Origin: Marisa cornuarietis
Taxonomy: Eukaryota; Mollusca; Gastropoda; Architaenioglossa; Ampullariidae
Assembly (NCBI GenBank): GCA_004794655.1
Contig: SMMW01000148.1
Coordinates: forward strand, 930,001-994,000
Direction: 5' to 3'
DNA: 64,000 nucleotides
The notes beneath the pieces were generated by a model, which worked only from the letters and a program-made list of their open reading frames with translations, was not told the origin of the DNA and ran no database searches. A program made the position numbers and the translations under genes. Below are positions 19,622 through 30,454 of this stretch, piece by piece (positions within the stretch are counted from its first letter, which is position 1; each line of letters starts with the position of its first letter).

Positions 19622-21540
19622 AGTCATAAATATAGAGACAGTCTATACAAGTAGGGCTGTCATAAATATAAAGACAGTCTCTACAAGTACAACTGTCATA
19701 AATATAGACACAGTCTATAGAAGTACATCTGTCATAAATATAAAGACAGTCTCTACAAGTACAACTGTCATAAATATAGACACAGTCTATACAAGTAGGG
19801 CTGTCATAAATATAAAGACAGTCTCTACAAGAACAACTGTCATAAATATAGACACACTCTATAGAAGTACATCTGTCATAAATATAAAGACAGTCTCTAC
19901 AAGTACAACTGTCATAAATATAGACACAGTCTATAGAAGTACATCTGTCATAAATATAGACACAGTCTATACAAGTACAACTGTCATAAATATAGACACA
20001 GTTTCTACAAGTACAACTGTCATAAATATAGAGACAGTCTCTGCAAGTACAACTGTCATAAATATAGACACAGTCTCTACAAGTACAACTGTCATAAATA
20101 TAGAGACAGTATCTACAAGTACAACTGTCATAAATATAGACACAGTCTCTACAAGTACAACTGTCATAAATATAGACACAGTCTCTACAAGTACAACTGT
20201 CATAAATATAGACACAGTCTCTACAAGTACAACTGTCATAAATATAGAGACAGTATCTACAAGTACAACTGTCATAAATATAGACACAGTCTCTACAAGT
20301 ACAACTGTCATAAATATAGACACAGTCTCTACAAGTACAACTGTCATAAATATAGAGACAGTCTATACAAGTATAACTGTCATAAATATAGAGACAGTCT
20401 CTACAAGTACAACTGTCATAAATATAGAGACAGTCTCTACAAGTACAACTGTCATAAATATAGAGACAGTCTCTACAAGTACAGCTGTCATAAATATAGA
20501 GACAGTCTCTAGAAGTACAGCTGTCATAAAAATATAAAGACAGTTTTCAGAGGTACAGCTGTCATAAATATAGAGACAGTCGTTAGAAGTACAGCTGTCA
20601 TAATATAGTCTTCAGAGGTACAGCTGTCATAATATAGAGACAGTCTTCAGAGGTACAGCTGTCATAAATATAGAGACAGTCGTTAGAAGTACAGCTGTCA
20701 TAATATAGAGAGTCTTCAGAGGTACAGCTTTCATAATATAGAGACAGTCTTCAGAGGTACAGCTGTCATAAATATAGAGACAGTCTTCGGAGGTACAGGT
20801 GTCATAAATATACAGTCTCTAGAAGTAAAGCTGTCATAAATATAGAGACAGCCTCTTGAAGTACAGCCGTCATTAATAAAGAGACAGTATTCAGAGGTAC
20901 AGCTGTCATAAATATAGAGACAGTCTCTACAAGTACAGCTGTCATAAATATAGAGACAGTCTCTAGAAGTACAGCTGTCATAAATATAGAGACAGTATTC
21001 AGAGGTACAGCTTTCATAAATATAGAGACAGTCGTTAGAAGTACAGCTGTCATAATATAGAGAGTCTTCAGAGGTACAGCTGTCATAATATAGAGACAGT
21101 CTTCAGAGGTACAACTGTCATAAATATAGTGACAGTCGTTAGAAGTACAGCTGTCATAATATAGAGAGTCTTCAGAGGTACAGCTGTCATAATATAGAGA
21201 CAGTCTTCAGAGGTACAGCTGTCATAAATATAGAGACAGTCGTTAGAAGTACAGCTGTCATAATATAGAGAGTCTTCAGAGGTACAGCTGTCATAATATA
21301 GAGACAGTCTTCAGAGGTACAACTGTCATAAATATAGACAGTCTTCAGATGTGCAGTTGTCATAAATATAGTGACAGTCAACTGGAAGTGCAACTGTCAT
21401 AAATATAGAGACAGTCTCCAGAGGTACAGACGTACAGCTGTCATAAATATAGAAACAGTCTCTAGAAGTACAGCTGTCATAAATATAGTGACAGTCAACT
21501 GGAAATACAGCTGTCATGCATATAGTGACAGTCTCTAGAA
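19622..21540. repeat. 36-bp satellite array
   Basis: About 50 copies of a 36-bp unit (GTCATAAATATAGACACAGT plus CTCTACAAGTACAACT) form a 1.9-kb array. The left part has the 'ctacaagtacaact' subtype. The right part has 'cttcagaggtacagct', with length variants of 30-36 bp and a loose higher-order alternation. Frames through it (MTVVLVETVSIF) follow from the 36-base period being a multiple of 3. Confidence 0.93.
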
Positions 21541-21749
21541 ATCCAGAAATGTAGTAATACTATAAAAAAGTACTTCAGACAACTAAAAGTAAATATTACT
21601 TCTGTCAAGTAACAGTAAGCAGTTGTGTAGACAAGTAACAGTAAGCAGTAGTGTAGACAAGTGACAGTAGGGGAAGGGAGGAAACTGATGCAGCCAGCAG
21701 CTAAGACTATATCAGGGCAAAGTACCAAGCCCTGTCAATAGATGTCAAA

Positions 21750-21851
21750 GGTAGAGAAAGAGTAGCGTGCTCGAGACGCCATCTGAACCTAGGCCAGCCA
21801 ACCGTCACTGTTTCGGTGACAGGGACTAACCGTCGCGCCACCGAACCACCC
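21750..21851 (-). mobile_element. tRNA-derived SINE, 5' part
   Basis: The reverse complement begins GGTGGTTCGGTGGCGCGACG and contains A-box-like (GGCGCGACGG) and B-box-like (GGTTCAGAT) segments. It aligns to the longer plus-strand copy at 28234. It ends at 'ctctttctctac', so the 3' half is missing. Confidence 0.8.
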
Positions 21852-22435
21852 AAGTAACATTAAATAGTATTTCAGACAAGTACCAGTAAGCAGTACTTCA
21901 GACAATTAAGTAATACAGTAAGTAAGTCAGTAAGTAACAGAAAGAAAACGCAATGTACGAAAAGCACGTGTTGAAAAGGGTGATCTGGCGAGTATTGTTG
22001 TGAGAACTATGAGGGTCACTACTCACAGATGTCGAGTGTTTAAATCTCAACTATAATTAGCGTCCATTAAAAACTATAGCCTGCTTAGTTTTGGTCAGTA
22101 ACGACCAGTGACCTCACAATCTGCTTAATGAACACATGTTCCAAACTATCTCGTTGGCTAAGGGATGGACAACGTGCTACGTGCTCACGTACTATCCTAG
22201 GTCTGTGTTGTGAACCTCTTTCTGCGCAAGGCAACGTTTATGTATCTTGAGATACCCGGAAAAGAACAGATACGGGTCTTCACTAAGATTGGGGAAATAG
22301 TAGCTTGTCCTAAGCTTTACTCACTCATTAGAAAACATTATTACACTGGTCATTTAATTACCAATCAAAGCAACAGTTTGGATATTTATACCGGCATGCG
22401 AAGTGGTTAAAACATTGGCGTCTAAAACCCTAGTC

Positions 22436-22583
22436 CAGCGTTTCTCAACCTTTTACTTGTGACGCCCCCCCAGACGAATAAAGGTACGTCCGCGCGCCCC
22501 CCTTAGCCACTAATACCTATATGAGATATGAGAAAATGACCGCCTTTGCGGCCCCCTTTTTAGCAGCTTGTTGAGAACCGCGG
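22436..22583. mobile_element. hAT-type MITE
   Basis: The element begins CAGCGTTTCTCAAC and ends GTTGAGAACCGCGG, an imperfect terminal inverted repeat of the CAGnG hAT type. It is flanked by 8-bp near-duplicates (ccctagtc at 22428 and cccaagtc at 22584). The roughly 148-bp interior has no coding capacity. Confidence 0.8.
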
Positions 22584-22853
22584 CCCAAGTCGATCCTGCT
22601 GTCAGGAATGGCTACTGCAGAAGGTTGGGGATGGAAAACAGCTAGAGGGAGAGGAGATGGGAACGGCCTTTAGAAAAAGCTGGCCCCGTGAAAATGGGGA
22701 TGTCTTAAACTCTCTAAAAACGTTAGGACACGACCCCTTCGTTTTTCAACTTGGCCAAAGATCAATAGTTGCCAGGATATAAACATGTTACAGAGTTACA
22801 AGATTTCTGGGTGCAAAGATAGATTACATTGCTACTGAAGGGAGTTTTACAAG

Positions 22854-23610
22854 TTAAAATAATACTTGGCTGCGCTTGTCGCTGTTGATTTTGATGAAGC
22901 TGAAGCCTCCCAGCTTTATACACCACCGCAACAGCCGGATGAGGTTCGCCACGTCTAGTTCCAGAGCGCGAATCACGTTCGGGTAGTCTGGGGTGGAAGG
23001 AGAAGGAGTCCGCGAAGCCATGGCCTAAAAATGGCAACAAGAAAAAAAGCTCAGTCCTCTTATTGCGGATTATTTCGTGCAAACAGAAGACACACACACA
23101 CACACACACACACGATACCTGTTGACACCTGAGCAACTCTTGCTCCAGCAGGGACAGCTTCTCTGCGAGGTTCTGCACGTAAGTGTAACCACTGTTTTGC
23201 CTCTTGCGACGGTCGTCATAGGGAACCCACCAGGGCCACCTCCAGCTGGTGCTGACGACGATGCGGGGCATGGGCCAGCCCATCTCTCGACAACACACCT
23301 GCAGCTCCCGCTCCTTCTGAGCGATCTTCTGTTGGTAGCTGTAATCAATCGGATAGCTGTATCTCTTCTTTGCCACTTCTCTTACAGACAAAGCCTCGTT
23401 CTCGATGAATGACTGGTCGCCGGTCTCATCTTCCACTAAGCGTTTGTTACCGCCAAACTCGTCTAGGACGTCCCTCTTCTGGTCAAGAACTACGTTCTTC
23501 GCCATGAGCTGAAGGCTTTTGGTGTCATGAAGCTCCCCGTCAGCGCCACCTGTGACAAACTGAACCAGCAGTAAGGCCAAAGTCAGTGTCACCCTAGTCA
23601 CTGCCATCAT
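22854..23610 (-). CDS. Secreted dibasic-processed Tyr/Trp-rich protein (gene F), two exons
   Basis: Exon 1 is 23610-23119 and exon 2 is 23024-22854 (TAA at 22856-22854), phase 0, with donor CAG|GTATCG and acceptor TTTTTAG|GCC; 220 residues. The first ATG of a pair is taken as start. Residues 1-25 form a signal peptide (hydrophobic LTLALLLVQFVTGG). An acidic pro-like region follows to KKR at 81-83, then YSYPIDYSYQ, a Cys-Cys pair at 107-108, a Trp/Pro stretch WRWPWWVP near 123-130, and a second basic site RRKR at 134-137. A helical segment ends with Cys162; exon 2 adds a hydrophobic NLIRLLRWCIKLGGFSF segment with Cys201. The layout suggests a secreted pro-protein cleaved by furin-like enzymes. 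No family is recognised. The NLIR..L..C motif resembles the end of exon 3 in the genes at 35-58 kb (NLIRSLQNC), possibly distant kinship. Confidence 0.72.
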
Positions 23611-23680
23611 TTGAGGGTCTGCGCGCGCATCCGGCGCTACAGGCGGAACGACTGCGCACTGCGCCACTGAGGCCACGGCT

Positions 23681-23687
23681 CTTTATA
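23681..23687 (-). promoter_or_regulatory. TATA box of gene F
   Basis: TATAAAG on the minus strand (within ACTATAAAGAGC) lies 71 bp upstream of the chosen ATG. It implies a short 5' leader of roughly 45 bases. Confidence 0.65.
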
Positions 23688-23699
23688 GTCCAATGACAA

Positions 23700-24345
23700 G
23701 AGCCTTTGGGCTACCAGCTTAATTACTGTCAGCCTGCAGACCTCAGGCTTCTCTCTTATTAGACTGCTCTGATTTCTCTTTTCATCAGCTTGTGACAATA
23801 AGCTTTTCATGGAGATAAAATATTCTGACACAATCTTCTAACAGGATAATTTAAACAAAGCAAACTCGCTGTCAAAGTATTTTGCACAGAGGAAGGTCTT
23901 GTTTTTCTGTCTTGTGGTCAGACAGAAAGCAGTCATGGCAACACATAGTGATTACATTTAGATAATCACACTATTTCAGGGACATCTGTCGGGCCCAATG
24001 CCTTTAATAAAAATGCCATTAGTTGGTTAGAAATATTATAGTTGAAGTTGGAATCTGAAAGGCAAAATATAAATATATACGACACGACACAACATTACGA
24101 CACGACATCTTTTAATGTCAATGGCTTATACTCATTTTGACATGGGGGGGATTCATTAAACATAGTGATAATACAAAGCAGTATATTCTACAACAACCAG
24201 ATTACATTTCCATATAATGTCTTTGGCCATCAGAGATTGAAGCTTTACACACACACACACACTACTTATCTTGCATGTGTCAACTCTATTGCCTTGAGAA
24301 TATTCCTATCTATATAAAGGTGGCTACAGTTGGGAAAAAAAATTA
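23700..24345. other. Intergenic, upstream of gene F
   Basis: No gene is seen. A short CA run is present at 24246-24263. The sequence borders the 3' end of the minus-strand LINE. Confidence 0.5.
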
Positions 24346-27300
24346 AAATTAAAAATCAAATGATCTCTGTTCTACATATTGATTCTAGTTCTTTTAATTG
24401 CATTTTATTTGCTTCGGCTACAAATTTTGCTAAGCATGTCAGTAATTCTTCATTAGTGAGTGAAAGGTAAACCTCTATTCTTTGGATAGCACGTGATTGA
24501 TAGAGCTGGTTATTCTTTCGAAGAATTTCATAATATGGGCATCTAAACAGGAAATGCTCTTTATCTTCTATGATAGTTGTTCTAAAAACTGGGAAACCTA
24601 AGTGAACTTCCATAAAAGGTTAAAACCATCTTTTGTTCGCATTAAGGCCTGAGGTTCTTGTTTTAAGTCTAGCTAAGGCACTCCTGTTCCAATTATTGCT
24701 TAAGGTAGATAAATATTTTTCTGGCTGTAGATTATCTTTAAATGATAGGAACCACTCATATTTTGTGTCATTTTCCATGTTTGAGTGTCTGTTTTGTTTG
24801 AAGGAGCATATAATATGGTCTTTGAATTCTGAAAGGAACATGTCTTCATCCCCCACCCCCTGGTTGACCCATACTATCCCAAATCCATTTTCTGATACCC
24901 AGTTAAGCTTTCCCGACTCATGCTGTTGGTAAAGCATTTCATAAGCTTGTTTACAAAGTCTTGTTATGGGTAGCTTAAAGATGAGTAGCCAGAATGTTAT
25001 ATATTTCATGTAAAAATCTATATACAGGGGATACCTACCCACTTCACCATATACAACCAAATTTGAGGAGGGCAGGGGAACATTTAAAAAACGCTTAATT
25101 GCAAATGTGTGCATTTTTTCTATAGAGTTATTTATAGCTAAGCCCCAGATTTTTGCAGCATATGTTAACATTGATTTTACCTGGGAGTCAAAGAATTTCC
25201 AAAAAATGGATGAGTTATTTGAGTTCAGCTTTCTAAGGGCCCTAACAATTTCTATGACACCTTTTTTTCCTTTCATACATAACACATTCCATGCTGCAGA
25301 AAAGCTCATCCTAGTAGAAAAGTATACTCCCAGATATTTGTAGGTATTTGTTTGACTTCTAGATTGCCATACATCCATTTCTCATTGGAGGAGAGGTAAC
25401 CACCTTTCCTGAAAACCATAACATTAGTTTTATCCAAATTGACGGTCAGCTTCAGTCTATCTGCTTCTTGTTTCAGTAAATTTAGCTGGTTCTGTAAGCC
25501 AATAACTGTAGCTGAAACAAGGACCACATCATCTGCAAACAATAGTAAAAATTTTCTACAGCCTCAGGTAATAACTGGATCCCATGTTTACCTCCCTTGC
25601 TTATTTCTATTGCTAACTCATTAATGAAGAAGAAAAACATTAAAGGACTGAGTAAACAGCCTCGCTTGACTCCTTGAGGACATTCAAACACATCTGTAGT
25701 TACAAACTTATCTCTAACACTATATATTGCTCGCAAGCCCATGTACATTCTTCCATTCACAACATTCTTTCTCAAAACACTCCAGAGTAGATTTCTATTA
25801 ATGGAGTCAAAAGCTCGCTTAAAGTCCAGGAAAGCAACATGCATCTTCTTCTTTCTTAGTGTTTCTGCACTATAGCAAACAAGGTGAAGATATGTTCCAT
25901 TGTACTATAGCCTTTTCTAAAGCCTGCCTACTCTTCTATAATCTTTTCTTCTGTTTCCGCCCATCTTGACAATCTCTTATTCAATCTCTTATTCAATATA
26001 TGTGTAAATTTTACTAATAACACTTGTTAGTGTCACTCCTCTATAGTTTCCTGGTTCATTTCCTTTTTTATGTATTGGTACTATAATGGATTTGGACCAT
26101 TCACATGGGAAAGTGCCTTTCTCAAATAAAATGTTGAACAGCTTTAGCAGGAAGTCAAGAATAGCTTCATTAGAGTTTTTTAACATTTCACTAATAATTT
26201 TGTCTGTACCTGCACTTTTTCCACTTTTTAAATGCTTAATACTGTTTTTAACTTCCTTAAGGGTTATTGGGTCATTGAATAAACATTCTTCACCGGTCGA
26301 TTCCTGCCATTCTTCATTTGTATCTTCATCGGTAGATAAATTAGGGGTATTAAAGACTTTGTAAAAGTGAGTATACCACTGCTGTTGGTCTATCTCATTG
26401 TGAATACTTGTCTTTCTGTTTACTTCCTTGATTGTTGTCCAGAATAGTTTGGGATCATTTATAGCGGTTTTCATTTTATCTAACTGGGCTTTATTCCATT
26501 TTCTCTTTTTTTCCCTGATTAACCCAATATATTCTTTTCTCCCTCTAACATATGTATCTTTCTACACAGTTTTAGTTTACATAGTTTTTGCTCTTTGAAA
26601 ATGTTTAAGAGATTGCCTGACTCTCTTCCTCATTTGCTGACATTCAATATCAAACCATTTATTATATCTAGGTCTTTTCCCTCCTACTTCTCTCAGCATG
26701 CTACTAGCAGCTCCATGTAGACCCTTGATTAAAGTGTCCAATGCACAATCTATATCTGATGCAAGTAACTGGTTAGCCTGGGTTAGACACTCTTTGAATT
26801 CATCAGAATCTAATTCATCTTTATACTTAGTGGCATTTTCCTCACACCATACAATTCGTTGATCATACTTTTTACCCAAAGGAGCCTCATCTGCCTTAAT
26901 AAATAAGCCATCCCATACTAGTTCAACTGGGAGATGCCAGGAGTGGAGTGCATTACTGACATGAAGATTACACAAGTCTGTGAGGTTCTCTGAGACAATA
27001 AAATAGTCTATAACGCTACTACCTTGTGTAGACACAAATGTAAATTCTCCTTCTAAATCATCTTTACAAGCTCCATTCACTATAACTAGGTCATAAGTAA
27101 AACATAAGTCTAGCAGTGACTTGCCAAAGCTGTTAATGGTGAGATCTTTAGAGTTCTTTTCCCGTATATTGTTTGCCTCTTCTGTGTCAAAAGGAAAATA
27201 ATTTACAATATTGTCTTTACTAACTTGCTCTGTCCCTGTCTTTGCATTGAGGTCCCCACACAAAATTAAGTAGAATACATCTTTGTCTATATACTGCAAT

Positions 27301-27892
27301 ACACTTTCGTCTAGTAGATGAATACCATCTTTTATCTCTAACGGGTTGTAAAAAGGGCTGCCTTTTGGCACCACATCGCATGATATCAAGATAACATCTT
27401 TGTCAGAGTTTGTTAATTTTTTTTAATCAATTTTCACTGTAACTATGTTAGCTGAAGCAAATCTTACTTTCTTGACATATTGCGACCAACAGCTTTTTAC
27501 CATAAGAAGAACCCCACCTGAACATCTGCCCTGCTTAGACAATTTTCTTACAGGGGCATAAATCTTAATGTATTCTGCCAAGATGTTTGGAGTATCTATA
27601 CTTCTCTCCATGTGAGTCTCTGTTAGACAAATGAAGTCAACTGATGTGATCTAATCTACAAACGAGTTGTCTCCCAGTTTGCTGAGTAAACCCTCTACAT
27701 TATAGTTGAGAAAAGTCAATCGTCTTGCCTGACGGCCAGTTTTTTCCTGTCTCCACTTGGGTTGTGTTGCACTGTCTGAAGTGTTTCTTTCCCTTTTCGC
27801 TTGGTCCTCTGTTCTTGTTCTTGCGCCGCTTAGATGTACCACGGACTGTTTGAAGACGTTGTTTTCGTGAAATCATAGAACGAGGCTGGTTA
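24346..27892 (-). mobile_element. Non-LTR retrotransposon ORF2 (APE endonuclease + reverse transcriptase), degraded
   Basis: Read right to left on the minus strand, frames give an endonuclease domain (LTFLNYNVEGLLSKLGDNSF near 27.7 kb, FICLTETHME near 27.6 kb, LILCGDLNAKTG near 27.25 kb). Next are reverse-transcriptase blocks (AFLDFKRAFDSINR near 25.83 kb, GVKRGCLLSPLMF near 25.66 kb, FADDVVLVS near 25.54 kb) and a C-terminal part (KYLGVYFSTRMSF near 25.34 kb; EDKEHFLFRCPYYEILRKNN near 24.55 kb). Several frameshifts and stops make it a pseudogene. It supplies target-primed reverse transcription in intact relatives. The clade is not determined; ORF1-like sequence continues upstream to about 31.4 kb. 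Confidence 0.88.
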
Positions 27893-28077
27893 CGATATAG
27901 CTTCCGGTTTAGTCACTTTTCAGTTTAACTACTACAACGAGGCACGACGATATAGCTTCCGGTTTAGTCACTTTTCAGTTTAACTACTACAACGAGGCAC
28001 GACGATATAGCTTCCGGTTTAGTCACTTTTCAGTTTAACTACTACAACGAGGCACGACGATATAGCTTCCGGTTTAT
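27893..28077. repeat. 55-bp tandem repeat, 3.4 copies
   Basis: Three full copies and one partial copy of a 55-bp unit start at 27893, 27948, 28003 and 28058 (CGATATAGCTTCCGGTTTAG...) and are essentially identical. They sit just upstream of ORF2 of the minus-strand LINE, as monomer-type promoter or linker repeats do in some LINEs. Confidence 0.93.
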
Positions 28078-28233
28078 TCACATTCATTGTTAAGGCTCAC
28101 AGAGACTAACAGCGGAGAACTTCGCGAGAGGCTCAGTGTTGGTCTCGGCAGACAGACAGCAGTCCACCTGTACACGTCCGTGGATTTACTGTCATCCCAC
28201 ATCGGTTGCTGAGCCCCTTTGGCGCCTTTTCAA

Positions 28234-28427
28234 AGGGTGGTCCGGTGGCGCAACGGTTAGCGCCTGTCACCAATACAGTGAAGGTTGGCTGTCCTGGGTT
28301 CGTTTCTCGTCTCGGGCACGCTGTTCTTTCTCTGCATGAGGCATCTGTTTACAGGGCTGGCTGCCTTGCCGTGATATAGCCTTAGTTGCTGGCTCGGTGT
28401 AAAACACTAATTCCCCCCCCCCTTGGT
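28234..28427 (+). mobile_element. tRNA-derived SINE, full-length with target-site duplication
   Basis: It starts AGGGTGGTCCGGTGGCGCAA with an A box (TGGCGCAACGG) and a B box (GGTTCGTTTCTCG) about 45 bp apart. A non-tRNA body follows (GGCTGGCTGCCTTGCCGTGA) and it ends in a C-rich tail. The 8-bp CTTTTCAA occurs immediately on both sides (28226-28233 and 28428-28435). In intact elements it is transcribed by Pol III from the internal boxes. It lies in the ORF1 region of the minus-strand LINE. Confidence 0.9.
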
Positions 28428-28679
28428 CTTTTCAATATTTCCGGCCGCCATGCTCGTCTACCCGACTCGTCTGCACGGGTTTCACGCTGTTTTGGACACT
28501 ATATTCCGTGTTCGATGCCGTAGGGTCGTCCGTTGGTGGGTTTCGGTCAGCGAAGTCGAGGTTACTGTACCACTGATTATTAGGCTGTCTGCTATTGGTT
28601 ATGTTTTCGATCGTTGCCTGGATACCAAGGGTCGTGAAAAGTTCGTCGTCCCTGTTTTGTCGGCCCGTGTCAGGTCGGG
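28428..28679 (-). pseudogene. LINE ORF1 C-terminal remnant
   Basis: On the minus strand a frame reads RPDTGRQNRDDELFTTLG...NPPTDDPTAS, entered from the boundary of the terminal-inverted-repeat element. It continues the ORF1-like frame that is cut at 30455, so both appear to be halves of one ORF1 split by the insertion. The plus-strand frame here (28423-28752) runs across the element boundary and is not called. Confidence 0.45.
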
Positions 28680-30454
28680 CCCAGATAGCATTGAAGCATT
28701 TTATAAACGTTTGAAAAGCGCTAACATGGCTGTAATAATGTTAAAGTTTTAGATGAAACATTTTAGAAACATGTTAGGAACATTTACGAAATAAACATGT
28801 AAAAACATGTAAAAACTGAAACATTGTGCAAACATTTTAAATTGGTAGGAACAATAACATTTAAACAAAAATATTAAATAGATGTTCTGTAAACGTGTAC
28901 TAAAACTTCCGGCCGTCGCGTGGTTTAGAGCTGAAAGGCCGCCATTTTGTTTGCCGGTTTCTCAATTCTACATGGATTTGTACTCCAACAATCGAAAATG
29001 ACAAGAAAATAGTAAGTAATATTCATACTCTAATGTGTGTTCTAATAAAATATATGTTTGTTTGGTACTATTAAGTTTGTATATAATCTGTAAATAATTT
29101 GTTATTAATTCCCGACTGCTGACTTCTTCACGTTATGAGTCGAATGCAGTTGCGATCTTTAATTTCATTATAGTACAAGAAAAAAAGCTATATTTCTGAA
29201 GAGTTACACTATCTGAATGTTTAAACACTGCTCTTTAAAACGGTGCATCACATATGGTTGTCTTTATTATAGGTTAATAGTTATAAATATTCAAAATCTA
29301 CAGTCCCATTGTTGAATCGAAGGCATTTCCGCCATAAGCAATGGATTAAAACTTAAAAATTCAGTTATTTACAGTTCTCACAAATAATATTTTAGAAGCT
29401 TATTATATGTCACATCACTATGTGTGAGATTTGAAACTGTTGTAAAATCGGTCATCTCGAAACACGGTTACACACCATGCACTTCATATAGGTTGTTTCC
29501 CTTGCACTCGGAGAAGTATTGTTTCAAAAACAAAATTTTTATCATCGTTTTCTTAGTGAACCTTCGTAGAAATACGGTAAAACGTTGAAGATAACAACTA
29601 CAGTCAGAATATCAAGTGAGTCCTTAAAGAGATGGCGCCATTCTAAATTAAAAGTCACTTAATCGCCATGCTATGTTGCCGAACCCGAATGCTAGATGCT
29701 TTTGTCCTACAGTATTAATAGCTGGCGTGTCGCTATTTGGTCTTGAAGGGGCCCCCGGTAGTGTACTCCCCTTCCCTTTCCCCCCCCCCCATAGTGGATC
29801 AAACATTCACCTGTCACCACTTCAGATGTCGTCTCGGAACTCAGTATGTGACACTGACAGGATGGGGATAGATGCGGCAGCGAACTCGCGTGATGTGTCA
29901 GCAGCTGCAGTACAGACAACCAGCCCAGTCTTTGACCCTCGTGACTCTGACCACCGTGGATACACGTCGCCGTATGTAACTCATGGTCGCGCTTCCAATT
30001 GAAACGAAAAACTATTCGGTCTTGAATCTGAGGTGAACGTTCAGAGCACTAATTTGGACATTAGGGGCACGCAGTTTTTTTTCTCTCAGCACTTGACATC
30101 TGTTAACAGGGCTGGCTACCTTGCCGTGATGCAGCGTTAGTTGCTGGCTCGGCATAAAACCACCTCGTTTCAGTGAGCAGCATATTAAAATGTCACATAA
30201 CAAAATTAAGTTTAACCTCTTTCTGGGTGAGAAAATTTGTTAAATGGTTGGATAAGTGTTTAAAATTCAGAACAACTATGAAATGTTTGAAAAAAGGCTG
30301 TAAAAGGTCGACAAAAAGTTGGAATGCAAACATTAATAACACATTACTTTGATGGGCATGATAAGCGTTTCAAAAACATTTCCTGCGAATATTATTTGAA
30401 CATTTCTCGAGAACCATTTGTAAACGATTATAAAACGTTCAAATGCTATCTGGG
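28680..30454. mobile_element. ~1.8-kb DNA element with CCCAGATAGCATT terminal inverted repeats
   Basis: The left end is CCCAGATAGCATTGAAGC and continues TTTTATAAACGTTTG. The right end is the inverse (CGATTATAAAACGTTCAAATGCTATCTGGG), an imperfect inverted repeat of about 35 bp. GGG flanks both ends, a possible 3-bp target duplication. The interior is AT-rich with recurrent 'aacattt/aaacgttt' motifs and no transposase frame, so it is non-autonomous. It contains a SINE fragment near 30.1 kb. The superfamily is not assigned. Confidence 0.65.
30083..30168 (+). mobile_element. SINE fragment (3' body)
   Basis: It matches the body of the SINE at 28234 (CATCTGTTAACAGGGCTGGC ... GTTAGTTGCTGGCTCGGCAT). 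The tRNA-like head is absent. Confidence 0.85.

Noticed and set aside
28234..28310. tRNA gene
   Set aside because: The A and B boxes are present, but the sequence does not fold as a full tRNA and continues into a SINE body with a target-site duplication.
28423..28752. 109-residue plus-strand frame
   Set aside because: It runs across the boundary of the terminal-inverted-repeat element and over antisense LINE sequence; no motif.
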